Origin: an uncultured Sulfitobacter sp.
Lineage (GTDB): Bacteria; Pseudomonadota; Alphaproteobacteria; Rhodobacterales; Rhodobacteraceae
Assembly (NCBI GenBank): GCA_947492925.1
Contig: CANLOQ010000004.1
Location: forward strand, 1 to 64,000
Direction of reading: 5' to 3'
DNA length: 64,000 bases
The translations under genes were made by a program, and so were the position numbers. Each line of letters begins with the position of its first letter. The first letter of the stretch is position 1. The notes beneath the pieces were generated by a model. It searched no databases, was not told where the DNA came from, and saw only the letters and a program-made list of their open reading frames with translations. Positions 18,683 through 27,669 of this stretch are shown in pieces.

Positions 18683-20878
18683 CTAGTAAAAACTCTGGGG
18701 GTCAATATCCACCGCCAGCCGCAACTCCCCCTTCAGCCGCACCTGCGCCACCCAGACCGCCAGCGCATCCTGCAAGGGTGCCGCTTTCTCCGCTTTCACC
18801 AGCAACCGCACCCGGTGCCGCCCCCGTACCCGTGCAATCGGCGCCGGTGCAGGCCCGAACACCTGCGCGCCGATCCGGCGCAGCGGCCCGTCCTGCCGTG
18901 CCAGCAGGTTACCCGCATCAAACACCTGCGCCACGTCCGGGCCCGACAGGATGATCCCCGCCATGCGTCCGTAGGGTGGCACCCCCGCCTGTTTGCGCTC
19001 TGCCGCCTCTGCCGCCCAGAACGCCTCCTCATCGCCCGCCAGAATGGCGCGGATGACAGGATGCTCCGGCTGATAGGTCTGCAACAGCGCCGCACCCGGT
19101 GCCTCTGCCCGCCCCGCACGGCCCGCCACCTGCCGCATCAGCTGAAACGTCCGCTCCGCCGCGCGCAGATCGGACCCCTGCAACCCGAGGTCCGCGTCAA
19201 TGACCCCAACGAGGGTCAGATTGGGAAAGTTGTGTCCCTTGGCCACCAGTTGCGTGCCGATCACGATATCCGCCGCCCCCGCCGCGATCCCCGCAATCTC
19301 TGCCTTCAAGGCCCGCGCCGATCCGTACATATCCGAACTCAACGTCGCGATCCGCGCCTCGGGCCATATCGCCGCCGCCTCCTCGCCCAGCCGCTCCACC
19401 CCCGGCCCCACCGGCGCCAACCGCCCTTCGGCATCACAGGCCGGGCATTTCTCAGGCATCGGTTTGCTCTCACCGCATTGGTGGCAAATCAGCCGCTTCA
19501 GGAACCGGTGCTCCACCATCCGCGCGTCACAATCATCGCACCCGATCTGGTGGCCGCAGGCCCGACACAGCGTTATCGGCGCATAGCCGCGCCGGTTGAT
19601 GAACAGCATCGCCTGCTCGCCCCGCTCCAGCCGCTTGTTCACTTCGCCCTGCAATGTGGGTGACACCCAGCGATCACTCGCCAACCCTTCGCCGCGCATG
19701 TCAATCGCGCCCATCTCCGGCATCACCGCAGGCCCAAAGCGCGAGGTCAGATCAAGCCGCCGGTACTTGCCTGCCTCCACATTCGCCCAGCTTTCAAGGC
19801 TCGGCGTAGCGCTTGCCAGCACGACCTGTGCATTGCAAATCGCCGCCCGCAGCACCGCCATGTCGCGGGCGTTATACAGAACCCCCTCTTCCTGCTTGTA
19901 GGACGTGTCGTGCTCTTCATCGACCACGATCAGGCCAAGGTTCCGGTAGGGCAAAAACAACGCGGACCGCGCGCCGATCACCAGTTGGCACTGACCCTGC
20001 CCCACCATCCGCCAGATGCGCCGCCGTTCGGTCATGGTGGCCCCCGAATGCCACTCGGCGGGCTTTGCGCCAAAGCGTTCCTGCACCCGCTCCAGAAACT
20101 GTTCGGTCAGCGCAATTTCGGGCAGCAATACCAGCGCCTGCCGCCCCGCGCGCAGCGCCGCCGCCACCGCCTCCAGATACACTTCCGTCTTGCCCGATCC
20201 CGTGACCCCCCGCAGCAGGGTTGTCCCGTACCGCTCCGCCTTGACCCCTTCGGCCAGCACTTCCGCCGCCGCCGCCTGATCTTCGGTCAGTGCCTTGCCC
20301 GGCAGGCTCGGGTCCATCGGCACAAACGGCAGATCACGCGGGCTGTCCTCCTCGCGCACGGCCTCCTGGGCCACCAATCCCTTGACGACCGACGCCGTCA
20401 CGCCTGCCATGTCCGCCAACTCTTTCAGGGTGAAAGACAGATCACCGTATTCATCCAGCGTCTCCAGCACCCGCCGCCGTGCATCCGTAAGCTTGTTGGG
20501 CTCCGCCGTGCCACGCCTGTAGACCTTGCGCATCGACGGCGGGTCGCCCAGCCCCGGCGCACGGGTCGCCAGCCGCAGCATCGCGGGCATCGGCGTCAGC
20601 GTATAGGCCGCCGCACGCTCCAGAAACTCGCGCATGTCCGCGCGCATCGGGGCCGCGTCCAGCACCCGAATGACCGAGCGCACCTTGTTATACTCATAGT
20701 CTCCCGCGCCCGGCCCCCAGACCACACCCAGCACCTTGCGCGGCCCCAGCGGCACCTCGACAAAAGCGCCCAGATGGCAGCCCCCCTCGGGGGCCTTGTA
20801 ATCCAGTGCACGGCCCAGCGGCTGCGTGCTCAGCACCGCCACCAGATCACCTTCGTTGTAGAATTCAGGAGAGGTCAC
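18683..20878 (-). CDS. priA: Primosomal replication helicase PriA
   Basis: 731 residues. PriA restarts stalled replication forks. An N-terminal DNA-binding domain (about 1-200) precedes the helicase with Walker A TGSGKTEVYL, a DEEH box (VVDEEHDTSYKQEEG) and the motif NRRGYAP. The zinc-binding cysteine region is intact, with eight cysteines in LCRACGHQIGCDDCDARM and ICHQCGES...KCPACDAEG. The start is GTG at 20878 with GGAG 6 bases upstream. It is divergent from the aldolase gene across 98 bp. Confidence 0.97.
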   Translation of the reverse strand: MTSPEFYNEGDLVAVLSTQPLGRALDYKAPEGGCHLGAFVEVPLGPRKVLGVVWGPGAGDYEYNKVRSVIRVLDAAPMRADMREFLERAAAYTLTPMPAMLRLATRAPGLGDPPSMRKVYRRGTAEPNKLTDARRRVLETLDEYGDLSFTLKELADMAGVTASVVKGLVAQEAVREEDSPRDLPFVPMDPSLPGKALTEDQAAAAEVLAEGVKAERYGTTLLRGVTGSGKTEVYLEAVAAALRAGRQALVLLPEIALTEQFLERVQERFGAKPAEWHSGATMTERRRIWRMVGQGQCQLVIGARSALFLPYRNLGLIVVDEEHDTSYKQEEGVLYNARDMAVLRAAICNAQVVLASATPSLESWANVEAGKYRRLDLTSRFGPAVMPEMGAIDMRGEGLASDRWVSPTLQGEVNKRLERGEQAMLFINRRGYAPITLCRACGHQIGCDDCDARMVEHRFLKRLICHQCGESKPMPEKCPACDAEGRLAPVGPGVERLGEEAAAIWPEARIATLSSDMYGSARALKAEIAGIAAGAADIVIGTQLVAKGHNFPNLTLVGVIDADLGLQGSDLRAAERTFQLMRQVAGRAGRAEAPGAALLQTYQPEHPVIRAILAGDEEAFWAAEAAERKQAGVPPYGRMAGIILSGPDVAQVFDAGNLLARQDGPLRRIGAQVFGPAPAPIARVRGRHRVRLLVKAEKAAPLQDALAVWVAQVRLKGELRLAVDIDPQSFY

Positions 20879-20976
20879 GCGCGGGCTCCGGCGGGCAAAG
20901 TTCGGGGTTTAAGGTCGGCATGGCTTAGGGTAGACCCAAGATCAACACAACACATCCCAACCGCAAGGACCGCCCC

Positions 20977-21630
20977 ATGAAATTCTTTGTAGATACAGCC
21001 GAAATCGACGCCATCGCGGAACTGAACGACTTGGGCATGGTCGACGGGGTGACAACCAACCCCTCGCTGATCCTAAAATCCGGCCGCGACATCATGGAAG
21101 TCACCAAGGAAATCTGCGATCTGGTCGAAGGCCCCGTCAGCGCCGAAGTCGTCGCACTTGAGGCAGAAGCCATGATCGCCGAAGGCCGCAAACTGGCCGA
21201 GATCGCAGAGAATATCGCCATCAAACTCCCGTTGACATGGGATGGCCTCAAGGCCTGCAAAATGCTGTCGAGCGACGGTCACATGGTCAACGTGACACTG
21301 TGCTTCTCCGCCAATCAGGCGCTGCTTGCCGCCAAGGCCGGGGCCACCTTCATCTCGCCCTTCATCGGACGTCTGGATGACATCAACATCGACGGCATGG
21401 ACCTTATTCAGGACATCCGCACGATCTACGACAACTACGGGTTCGAGACGAACATCCTCGCCGCCTCCATCCGCTCTGTCGCGCACGTACAGGACTGTGC
21501 GCTGATCGGTGCGGACGTGATGACAGCCCCGCCGGAGGTGATCAAGAAGCTGGCAACACACCCGCTGACCGACAAGGGGCTGGAACAGTTCATGGCCGAC
21601 TGGGCCAAGACCGGTCAGAACATCCTTTAA
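20977..21630 (+). CDS. fsa: Fructose-6-phosphate aldolase / small transaldolase
   Basis: 217 residues, the short single-domain class that includes fructose-6-phosphate aldolase and TalC-type transaldolase. The N-terminus [11 protein letters not shown] and [11 protein letters not shown] are diagnostic. The Schiff-base lysine is K83 in [11 protein letters not shown], and [31 protein letters not shown] forms the barrel core. Known members either cleave fructose-6-phosphate or transfer dihydroxyacetone; which activity applies here cannot be read from sequence alone. The ATG has AAGGA upstream. It links to pentose metabolism but is not adjacent to the xyl genes. Confidence 0.92.
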   Translation: MKFFVDTAEIDAIAELNDLGMVDGVTTNPSLILKSGRDIMEVTKEICDLVEGPVSAEVVALEAEAMIAEGRKLAEIAENIAIKLPLTWDGLKACKMLSSDGHMVNVTLCFSANQALLAAKAGATFISPFIGRLDDINIDGMDLIQDIRTIYDNYGFETNILAASIRSVAHVQDCALIGADVMTAPPEVIKKLATHPLTDKGLEQFMADWAKTGQNIL

Positions 21631-21684
21631 AGGGTGCTCCACACCAGCGACCCGCCTGTCGCACCGGTTATGCCGGAGTATCCG

Positions 21685-21720
21685 GGCAAAAAGGGGCCAC
21701 ACCGCCCGCTCCTTTTTGCC
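21685..21720. repeat. Inverted repeat GGCAAAAAGG...CCTTTTTGCC downstream of fsa
   Basis: Perfect 10-bp arms at 21685-21694 and 21711-21720 with a 16-base GC-rich loop, about 55 bp after the fsa stop. The right arm contains a T5 run. It may act as an unconventional terminator, or be a copy of a dispersed intergenic repeat. Confidence 0.5.
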
Positions 21721-21863
21721 AAAAATACTGACCAGCAACCGGTATGGCGCGCAGGACGCTGATGGCCTGACACCATTGCGCCACAGGTAACCAATTGCGC
21801 AATCAGGGGGCAGATTTTTGCCTGCCCCCGTGTTAGAAGACGCCAAATCAAAAAGAGACGACG

Positions 21864-22571
21864 ATGAGCAGCAATCCAAAAATTGATGACGCCCTGCGTG
21901 AGGCGATCATTTCGCAACCCGACGTGATTCTTGACGACACGGATGTGATGCAGGCCCTGATCGCTGCCAATGAAAAGGCGATGGGCGGTAATATCGTCGA
22001 TCTGCGCGGCATTGCGATGGAACGGCTTGAGGCGCGGCTCGACCGGCTTGAAGACACCCACCGCAGTGTGATCGCCGCCGCCTACGAAAACCTTGCCGGT
22101 ACAAACCAGATCCACCGCGCGATCCTGCGCATGCTTGACCCGGTTGAATTTGAACCCTTCCTGCGCGATCTGGGCGGTGAGGTGGGCGATATCCTGCGGG
22201 TGGATGCTGTCAAACTCGTGCTCGAATCGGTTCAGAACGATACGGATCCAGCCGTGCAGCGTCTTGGCGATGTCCTGTCCGTCGCGGAACCCGGATTCAT
22301 TGACGATTACCTCACTCAAGGCCGCTCCGCCATGCCCCGGCAGGTGACGTTGCGCGGCGTGCAGGACGGCTCGGAGCACATCTACGCGGAAAAGGCCGAC
22401 TGGATCCGCTCGGAAGCCTGTCTGAAGCTTGACTTCGGGGCGGGCCGCCTGCCCGGCCTGCTGGTCCTTGGTTCCGAAGACCCGCATATGTTCGGCCCCC
22501 AGCAAGGCACCGACCTGCTGACCTTTTTCACCGGCGTGTTTGAGCGTGCCATGCGCCGCTGGCTGTCTTGA
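21864..22571 (+). CDS. DUF484 family protein
   Basis: 235 residues. The protein fits DUF484, a GAF-like family encoded immediately upstream of xerC in many proteobacteria (YigA in E. coli). It has an N-terminal helical part (DDALREAIISQPDVILDDTDVMQALIAANEK), a likely coiled coil at about 55-75 (MERLEARLDRLEDTHRSVIAAA) and a C-terminal GAF-like domain ending LLVLGSEDPHMFGPQQGTDLLTFF. Function is unknown. Its stop overlaps the TTG start of xerC, so the pair is translationally coupled. Confidence 0.85.
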   Translation: MSSNPKIDDALREAIISQPDVILDDTDVMQALIAANEKAMGGNIVDLRGIAMERLEARLDRLEDTHRSVIAAAYENLAGTNQIHRAILRMLDPVEFEPFLRDLGGEVGDILRVDAVKLVLESVQNDTDPAVQRLGDVLSVAEPGFIDDYLTQGRSAMPRQVTLRGVQDGSEHIYAEKADWIRSEACLKLDFGAGRLPGLLVLGSEDPHMFGPQQGTDLLTFFTGVFERAMRRWLS

Positions 22572-23518
22572 GCCGCGCCGAACAGGCTGCCGACATCGGG
22601 CTGATCAGCCCCGCCGCGCGCGATGCGTTGCAAACATGGCTGGACCATCAGCGCAGCCTCAAGGGGGCGGCGGAAAACACGATCACCGCCTATCAGGGCG
22701 ACGTTGCTGACTTTCTGGCCTTCATGACCCTGCACAAGGGCGATCCACAGGGCCTTGGCGCCCTTGCGGAAATTACCATCACCGACATGCGTGCATGGAT
22801 GGCCCGCACCCGGGGTCCCAATGTCGGGCCGCGGTCGCTGGCCCGCAAACTGTCGGCTGTCAAAGCCTTCTACCGCTGGCTGGCCGGGCGTGAAGGGTTT
22901 GAGCCGACAGCGGTGCTGTCCACCCGTTCGCCTAAGTTCCAGAAAAAGCTTCCCCGCCCGCTGGCTGTCGATGCGGCCAAGGCGCTGATTGACTGCGTTG
23001 AAATCCAATCGGACCGACCGTGGGTGTCCGCCCGCGATGTGGCTGTTCTCACGCTGCTGTGGGGGTGCGGGCTGCGCATTTCCGAGGCGCTGGGCCTGAA
23101 GGGCCGCGACGCCCCACTGCCCGACACGCTGCGCATTCTGGGCAAAGGCGGAAAGGAACGCGTCGTGCCGGTGCTGCCCGCCGCCCGCGATGCCGTCGAA
23201 ACCTATCTGCGCCACTGCCCCTATCCGCAGGAGGCCGACGCGCCGCTCTTCCGCGCCATTCGCGGCGGGCCGCTTAACGCACGGGCCATTGCCTCGGTGA
23301 TGGCCGATGCGCGAATGCAGCTTGGCCTGCCTGCCACCGCCACACCCCATGCAATGCGCCACAGCTTTGCCACGCATTTGCTGGACGCTGGCGGTGATCT
23401 GCGGGCCATTCAGGAATTGCTGGGCCATGCGTCGCTGTCCACAACCCAAGCCTATACAGCCGTCGATACTGCCCGGCTGATGGAGGTTTACAATCGCGCC
23501 CACCCCAAGGCCGGTTAA
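22568..23518 (+). CDS. xerC: Tyrosine recombinase XerC
   Basis: 316 residues. With XerD it resolves chromosome dimers at dif. The core-binding SAM-like domain is at about 20-110. The catalytic set is complete: R170 (CGLRISEAL), K193/K196 region (GKGGKERVVPV), H261 and R264 (HAMRHSFATH), H287 (LLGHASLS) and nucleophile Y296 (TQAYTAVD). The start is TTG at 22568, overlapping the DUF484 stop (TTGA). No later start preserves the N-terminal domain. The DUF484 context marks it as housekeeping XerC, not a mobile-element integrase. Confidence 0.94.
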   Translation: MSRAEQAADIGLISPAARDALQTWLDHQRSLKGAAENTITAYQGDVADFLAFMTLHKGDPQGLGALAEITITDMRAWMARTRGPNVGPRSLARKLSAVKAFYRWLAGREGFEPTAVLSTRSPKFQKKLPRPLAVDAAKALIDCVEIQSDRPWVSARDVAVLTLLWGCGLRISEALGLKGRDAPLPDTLRILGKGGKERVVPVLPAARDAVETYLRHCPYPQEADAPLFRAIRGGPLNARAIASVMADARMQLGLPATATPHAMRHSFATHLLDAGGDLRAIQELLGHASLSTTQAYTAVDTARLMEVYNRAHPKAG

Positions 23519-23602
23519 CCGACTGTTAATAAACATTAATCGTTACCCACGGGTAACCCATGCCGACATGGGCCCGCTTCATTTGCTGCCGCGCACTTGT
23601 CT

Positions 23603-24595
23603 CTAGGCGCTTTCGCTCTCGCCCGGTCCGTTCAGCCCATCCACAAAAGCCTGCGCCGCCACCGACGGATCAGCCTCCCCGCGCGCGACCTGCGCACTCA
23701 GGTCTTCCAGCGCCGCACGCGCCGCGCGCCCCTGCAACCGTGCCAGCAACCTCTGTTTCACATCTTCCATGAACCAATACCGCGCCTGTGCCGCCCGCGT
23801 CGCCTCCCAGAACCCTTCCGCGCGCCGCCAGTCCACCAGCGCGCTGATCCGCTCCCAAGCCTCCGCCAACCCGTTCTCCTCCAGCGCCGACACCGTCATC
23901 GCGCAGGGGTATCCTTCGGGGTCCTGCGCCCGTTTGCGCATCAGGCGCAGCGCGCCTGCGTAATCGGCGCAGGTGCGCGTCGCGGTGGTCTTGAGATCAC
24001 CATCCGCCTTGTTGATCAGGATGATGTCCGCCATCTCCATGATGCCGCGTTTCACGCCCTGCAATTCATCGCCGCCCGCCGGGGCCAGCAGCAGCAGAAA
24101 CAGGTCCGACATCTCTGCTACAACGGTTTCAGATTGCCCGACGCCCACAGTTTCGATCAACACCACGTCAAACCCAGCCGCCTCGCACAGCCGCACCGCC
24201 TCGCGGGTGCGCCGGGCCACGCCGCCCAGATGCGTCTGGCTGGGGGACGGACGGATAAAGGCATCGCGCTCCCGGCTGAGCAAATCCATCCGCGTCTTGT
24301 CGCCCAGAATGGACCCGCCCGAGCGCGACGAAGACGGATCAATCGCCAGCACCGCAACCTTCAGGCCCTGCGCGATCAGCATCATGCCAAAGCTCTCGAT
24401 GAAAGTTGACTTTCCGACCCCCGGCGTGCCCGACAAACCAATGCGCACCGCCTGCCTGTCTTGCGGCAATGCGGCCAGCAATGCCGCCGCCTGCGCCCGG
24501 TGATCATCGCGTCCCGATTCAACCAAGGTAATCGCCCGCGCAAGGGCCCGCCTTTCGCCCGCGCTGACGCGCTGTGCCAGATCATCCGTTTCCAT
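23603..24595 (-). CDS. meaB: Methylmalonyl-CoA mutase-associated GTPase MeaB
   Basis: 330 residues from the ATG at 24595. G3E-type P-loop GTPase (MeaB/ArgK) that protects and reloads B12-dependent methylmalonyl-CoA mutase. Walker A GTPGVGKS is at 56-63, followed by LAIDPSSSRSGGSILGDKTRM, the switch motif ETVGVGQSE and the base-specificity motif NKADGD. The frame stays open upstream into the region of the divergent hrpB start, but no domain is encoded there. The mutase gene is not in the window. It converges on xerC. Confidence 0.94.
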   Translation of the reverse strand: METDDLAQRVSAGERRALARAITLVESGRDDHRAQAAALLAALPQDRQAVRIGLSGTPGVGKSTFIESFGMMLIAQGLKVAVLAIDPSSSRSGGSILGDKTRMDLLSRERDAFIRPSPSQTHLGGVARRTREAVRLCEAAGFDVVLIETVGVGQSETVVAEMSDLFLLLLAPAGGDELQGVKRGIMEMADIILINKADGDLKTTATRTCADYAGALRLMRKRAQDPEGYPCAMTVSALEENGLAEAWERISALVDWRRAEGFWEATRAAQARYWFMEDVKQRLLARLQGRAARAALEDLSAQVARGEADPSVAAQAFVDGLNGPGESESA

Positions 24596-24674
24596 GCCGC
24601 ATCTTTTGCGTCCCACCGCGCGTTTGTCCATCCCCGCCCTTGGCCTTCGTGGCACTTTGCCCGATAACCGGCGC

Positions 24675-27089
24675 ATGTCCGACGCCCTTCCCATCGACGC
24701 GGTTCTGCCAGAGGTGATCGCCGCCCTGCGCGCGCAAAACCGTGTCGTTTTGCAAGCGCCCCCCGGTGCGGGCAAGACCACGCGCGTGCCGCTGGCGATG
24801 CTCAGGGCTGACCTTACCAAAGGTCGCATCCTGATGCTGGAACCGCGCCGCCTTGCCGCCCGTGCCGCGGCGGAACGCATGGCCGCGACGCTTGGGGAAC
24901 AGCCAGGCGAAACCGTGGGCTACCGGGTGCGGGGTGCCTCTGCCGTGTCAAAAGCGACGCGGATTGAAGTCGTGACCGAAGGTATCCTGACCCGCATGAT
25001 ACAGGACGCGCCGGACCTGCCCGGCGTGGGTGCGGTGATCTTTGACGAATTTCACGAACGGTCCCTCAACGCCGATCTGGGCCTTGCCCTCTGTCTTGAG
25101 GTCGCAGGTGCCCTGCGCGACGATCTGATGCTGGTTGCCATGTCCGCAACGCTGGATGCCGCCCCCGTTGCCACATTGATGAACGCCCGCACCGTCACCT
25201 CCGAAGGGCGCAGTTTTGCCGTCACCGAACGCTGGCTTGATCGGCCCATCGGCAAACAACGCCTTGAACAGGCAACCGCAGATCTGGTTTTGAAAGCACT
25301 GGAAGAGGCACCCGGTTCCGCGCTGGTTTTCCTGCCGGGCGAGGGCGAGATCAGACGCGTCGAAAGCCTGCTGCGCCCGCAGTTGCCACCCGATTGTACG
25401 CTGGCCCCGTTGTTCGGCGCGATGGATTTCAAAGCGCAACGCGCCGCCATCGCGCCCGCGCCGCAGGGCCGCAAGGTCGTCCTCGCAACCTCGATTGCCG
25501 AGACATCGCTGACCATCGAAGGGATTCGCATCGTTGTCGATGCAGGTCGGGCGCGGCGGGCGCGCTTTGATCCTGCGTCGGGTATGTCGCGGTTGGTGAC
25601 CGAAAAGGTCACCCGCGCGGAGGCCGCCCAGCGGGCGGGCCGCGCGGGACGGACGCAGGAAGGCATGGCTTTCAAGCTTTGGACCCGTGGCGAGGACGGG
25701 GCGCTGGCCGCCTATCCTCCGGCAGAGATTGAAGCGGGCGATCTGGCAGGTTTTGCCCTTGAGCTGGCGGTCTGGGGGGCGGAGGCCGCCGATCTGGCTT
25801 TTGTCACCCCGCCACACGAAGGACGGCTGGCCGAGGCACGTCAGGTGCTGCGGATGCTGGACGCGCTGGATGATCAGGGCCGCATCACCGCCCACGGGCG
25901 CACCCTTTCACGGCTGCCGCTGCACCCGCGTCTGGCGCATATGGTGTCGCGGGGCGGGCCGCGCGGCCCAACGCTGGCGGCGCTGATGGCAGAGCGTGAT
26001 CCCCTGCGCGGCGCGGGCGCGGATCTATCTTTGCGCATGGATGCGATCGAAGGAAAGCGCACCGTGGCGCAGGTGCATGGCGCGACGCTGGCGCGCATCC
26101 GGCAGGAGGCCAAGCGGCTGGCGCGGGGACAATCGGCAGAGGGGCCAAAGGGCATCGGCGCGCTGGCCGCCCTCGCCTACCCCGACCGGATCGGGTTGCG
26201 CCGAAAGGGAGACGCGCCGCGCTTTGTGCTGTCCGGTGGCAAGGGCGCGATCTTGCCGGAAGGCGACGCACTGGCCGGAGAGCGGCTGATTGTTGCGACC
26301 GATCTGGACGGCGACCCGCGTGAGGCGCGCATCCGGCAGGCGGCACGGCTGAGCGAAGCCGAGCTGCGCACCCTTTTCGGGGACCAGATAAGCTGGCAGG
26401 CAGTCTGTTTGTGGTCCCGGCGGGAAGGGCGTGTGCTGACCCGCAGGCAGGAGCGTTTCGGCGCGCTGGTGCTGGAAGACCGCACGTGGTCTGATGCGCC
26501 CGACGATGCGGTCGCAGTGGCGATGCTGGAGGGGGTGCGGCAGCTGGGCCTGAACCCGTCACCTGCCGCGCTGCGGTTTCTGGCGCGGGCGCGTTTGATG
26601 GAAAGCGCTTTCCCCGATTTCAGCGATGCGCATCTGATGGCAACGCTGGAGGACTGGCTGTTGCCACATCTGTCCGGCGTGCGCAGCGCGGCGGACTGGA
26701 AGGGGTTCGATCTGTTGCCTGCCTTGCGCGCGCGGTTGGACTGGGATCAGCAACAGGCATTGGACACCGCTGCACCTGCGCATTTTGAAACCCCGTTGGG
26801 GCGCAGGGTACAAATTGACTACAGCGACGACGCGCCGCATATCGCGCTGAAATTACAAGAGCTTTTCGGCGTTACGCGTCATCCGACCGTGGTGGGCAAG
26901 CCGCTTAAGATCACACTGTTGTCACCGGCGCAGCGCCCGGTGCAGGTTACGATGGATTTGCCCGGCTTCTGGGCGAGTTCTTATGCCGATGTGCGCAAGG
27001 ACATGCGCGGGCGCTATCCGCGCCATCCCTGGCCTGAAGATCCCACGCAGGCCGACCCGACGACACGCGCCAAGCGTCGCGGCACATAG
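24675..27089 (+). CDS. hrpB: ATP-dependent RNA helicase HrpB
   Basis: 804 residues from the ATG at 24675. DEAH-box helicase with Walker A APPGAGKTT (28-36), the box DEFH at 124-127, SAT motif (VAMSATLD), and QRAGRAGRTQEGMAFKLW as motif VI. A helicase-associated domain and the long HrpB-specific C-terminal domain end in PVQVTMDLPGFWASSYADVRKDMRGRYPRHPWPEDP, which is diagnostic of HrpB. Biological role is poorly known in the family. An upstream ATG at 24594 overlaps the meaB start and is not preferred. Only 79 bp separate the two divergent genes. Confidence 0.95.
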   Translation: MSDALPIDAVLPEVIAALRAQNRVVLQAPPGAGKTTRVPLAMLRADLTKGRILMLEPRRLAARAAAERMAATLGEQPGETVGYRVRGASAVSKATRIEVVTEGILTRMIQDAPDLPGVGAVIFDEFHERSLNADLGLALCLEVAGALRDDLMLVAMSATLDAAPVATLMNARTVTSEGRSFAVTERWLDRPIGKQRLEQATADLVLKALEEAPGSALVFLPGEGEIRRVESLLRPQLPPDCTLAPLFGAMDFKAQRAAIAPAPQGRKVVLATSIAETSLTIEGIRIVVDAGRARRARFDPASGMSRLVTEKVTRAEAAQRAGRAGRTQEGMAFKLWTRGEDGALAAYPPAEIEAGDLAGFALELAVWGAEAADLAFVTPPHEGRLAEARQVLRMLDALDDQGRITAHGRTLSRLPLHPRLAHMVSRGGPRGPTLAALMAERDPLRGAGADLSLRMDAIEGKRTVAQVHGATLARIRQEAKRLARGQSAEGPKGIGALAALAYPDRIGLRRKGDAPRFVLSGGKGAILPEGDALAGERLIVATDLDGDPREARIRQAARLSEAELRTLFGDQISWQAVCLWSRREGRVLTRRQERFGALVLEDRTWSDAPDDAVAVAMLEGVRQLGLNPSPAALRFLARARLMESAFPDFSDAHLMATLEDWLLPHLSGVRSAADWKGFDLLPALRARLDWDQQQALDTAAPAHFETPLGRRVQIDYSDDAPHIALKLQELFGVTRHPTVVGKPLKITLLSPAQRPVQVTMDLPGFWASSYADVRKDMRGRYPRHPWPEDPTQADPTTRAKRRGT

Positions 27090-27168
27090 ATCGCCCTGAC
27101 AAAGCTCCGACCCGAAAGAGCCGTCAATTCGGGATGTCGTCAGCCTGTGGGGATATCTAAAAAACAGG

Positions 27169-27669
27169 TCAGTCGTTGTCCGTCAGCCCTGCACCCGCGC
27201 CCGACAGGCGTGAGGCATCACTTTCGGGCACCAGCAGACGCGCGGCGAGGGTCTGCATGTGGTTGGCCAGATCATCGGGTAAGTTGACGCGCAGCACCGG
27301 CCTGCGTGGCCTAGGCTGATGCGGGAACATCGTCACCGAAAGCGTGCTGCCCTCAATCATCGCGACGGTCTGGAACGGCTTTGCCTCAAGATAGCTTTCG
27401 GCCAGATCGGGTAAAGTGCCGACGTCAAATGTTCCTTTGATTTCGGAGCCTTCGCCATCTTCCAGCGTCATGGATATGTGCAGTGGCAGGCGCAAAATTG
27501 CCCCTTCAGGCAGTTCGTCCAGCGCGGTGCGCAGGCTTTCGGGCGCACGGCCCGCAATGAGGTGGCAGAGTGCAGCCGCGCCAAAGCCAACGGCCTGTGC
27601 CGGTGGGGCCCCCGCCCCCCGCGCAGCCTTTGCGGCCAGCGTCAGCACCTCGTTGGCGGAACATTTCAT
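27169..27669 (-). CDS. DUF3726-like protein
   Basis: 166 residues from the ATG at 27669, which overlaps the stop of the preceding 547-residue gene by 4 bases. The N-terminus MKCSANEVLTLAAKAARGAGAPPAQAVGFG resembles my memory of DUF3726, a family of unknown function in Rhodobacteraceae; I cannot verify this by search. The middle (LRLPLHISMTLEDGEGSEI) and the proline/arginine-rich part near 110-125 carry no known motif. It is predicted soluble. It is the last gene of a three-gene coupled operon with a dipeptidase homologue. No further function can be claimed. Confidence 0.65.
   Translation of the reverse strand: MKCSANEVLTLAAKAARGAGAPPAQAVGFGAAALCHLIAGRAPESLRTALDELPEGAILRLPLHISMTLEDGEGSEIKGTFDVGTLPDLAESYLEAKPFQTVAMIEGSTLSVTMFPHQPRPRRPVLRVNLPDDLANHMQTLAARLLVPESDASRLSGAGAGLTDND

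Noticed and set aside
22568-23518. Tyrosine recombinase as a sign of a mobile element
   Set aside because: The DUF484 coupling and full-length XerC features mark the housekeeping recombinase; no attachment-site repeats or phage genes are nearby.
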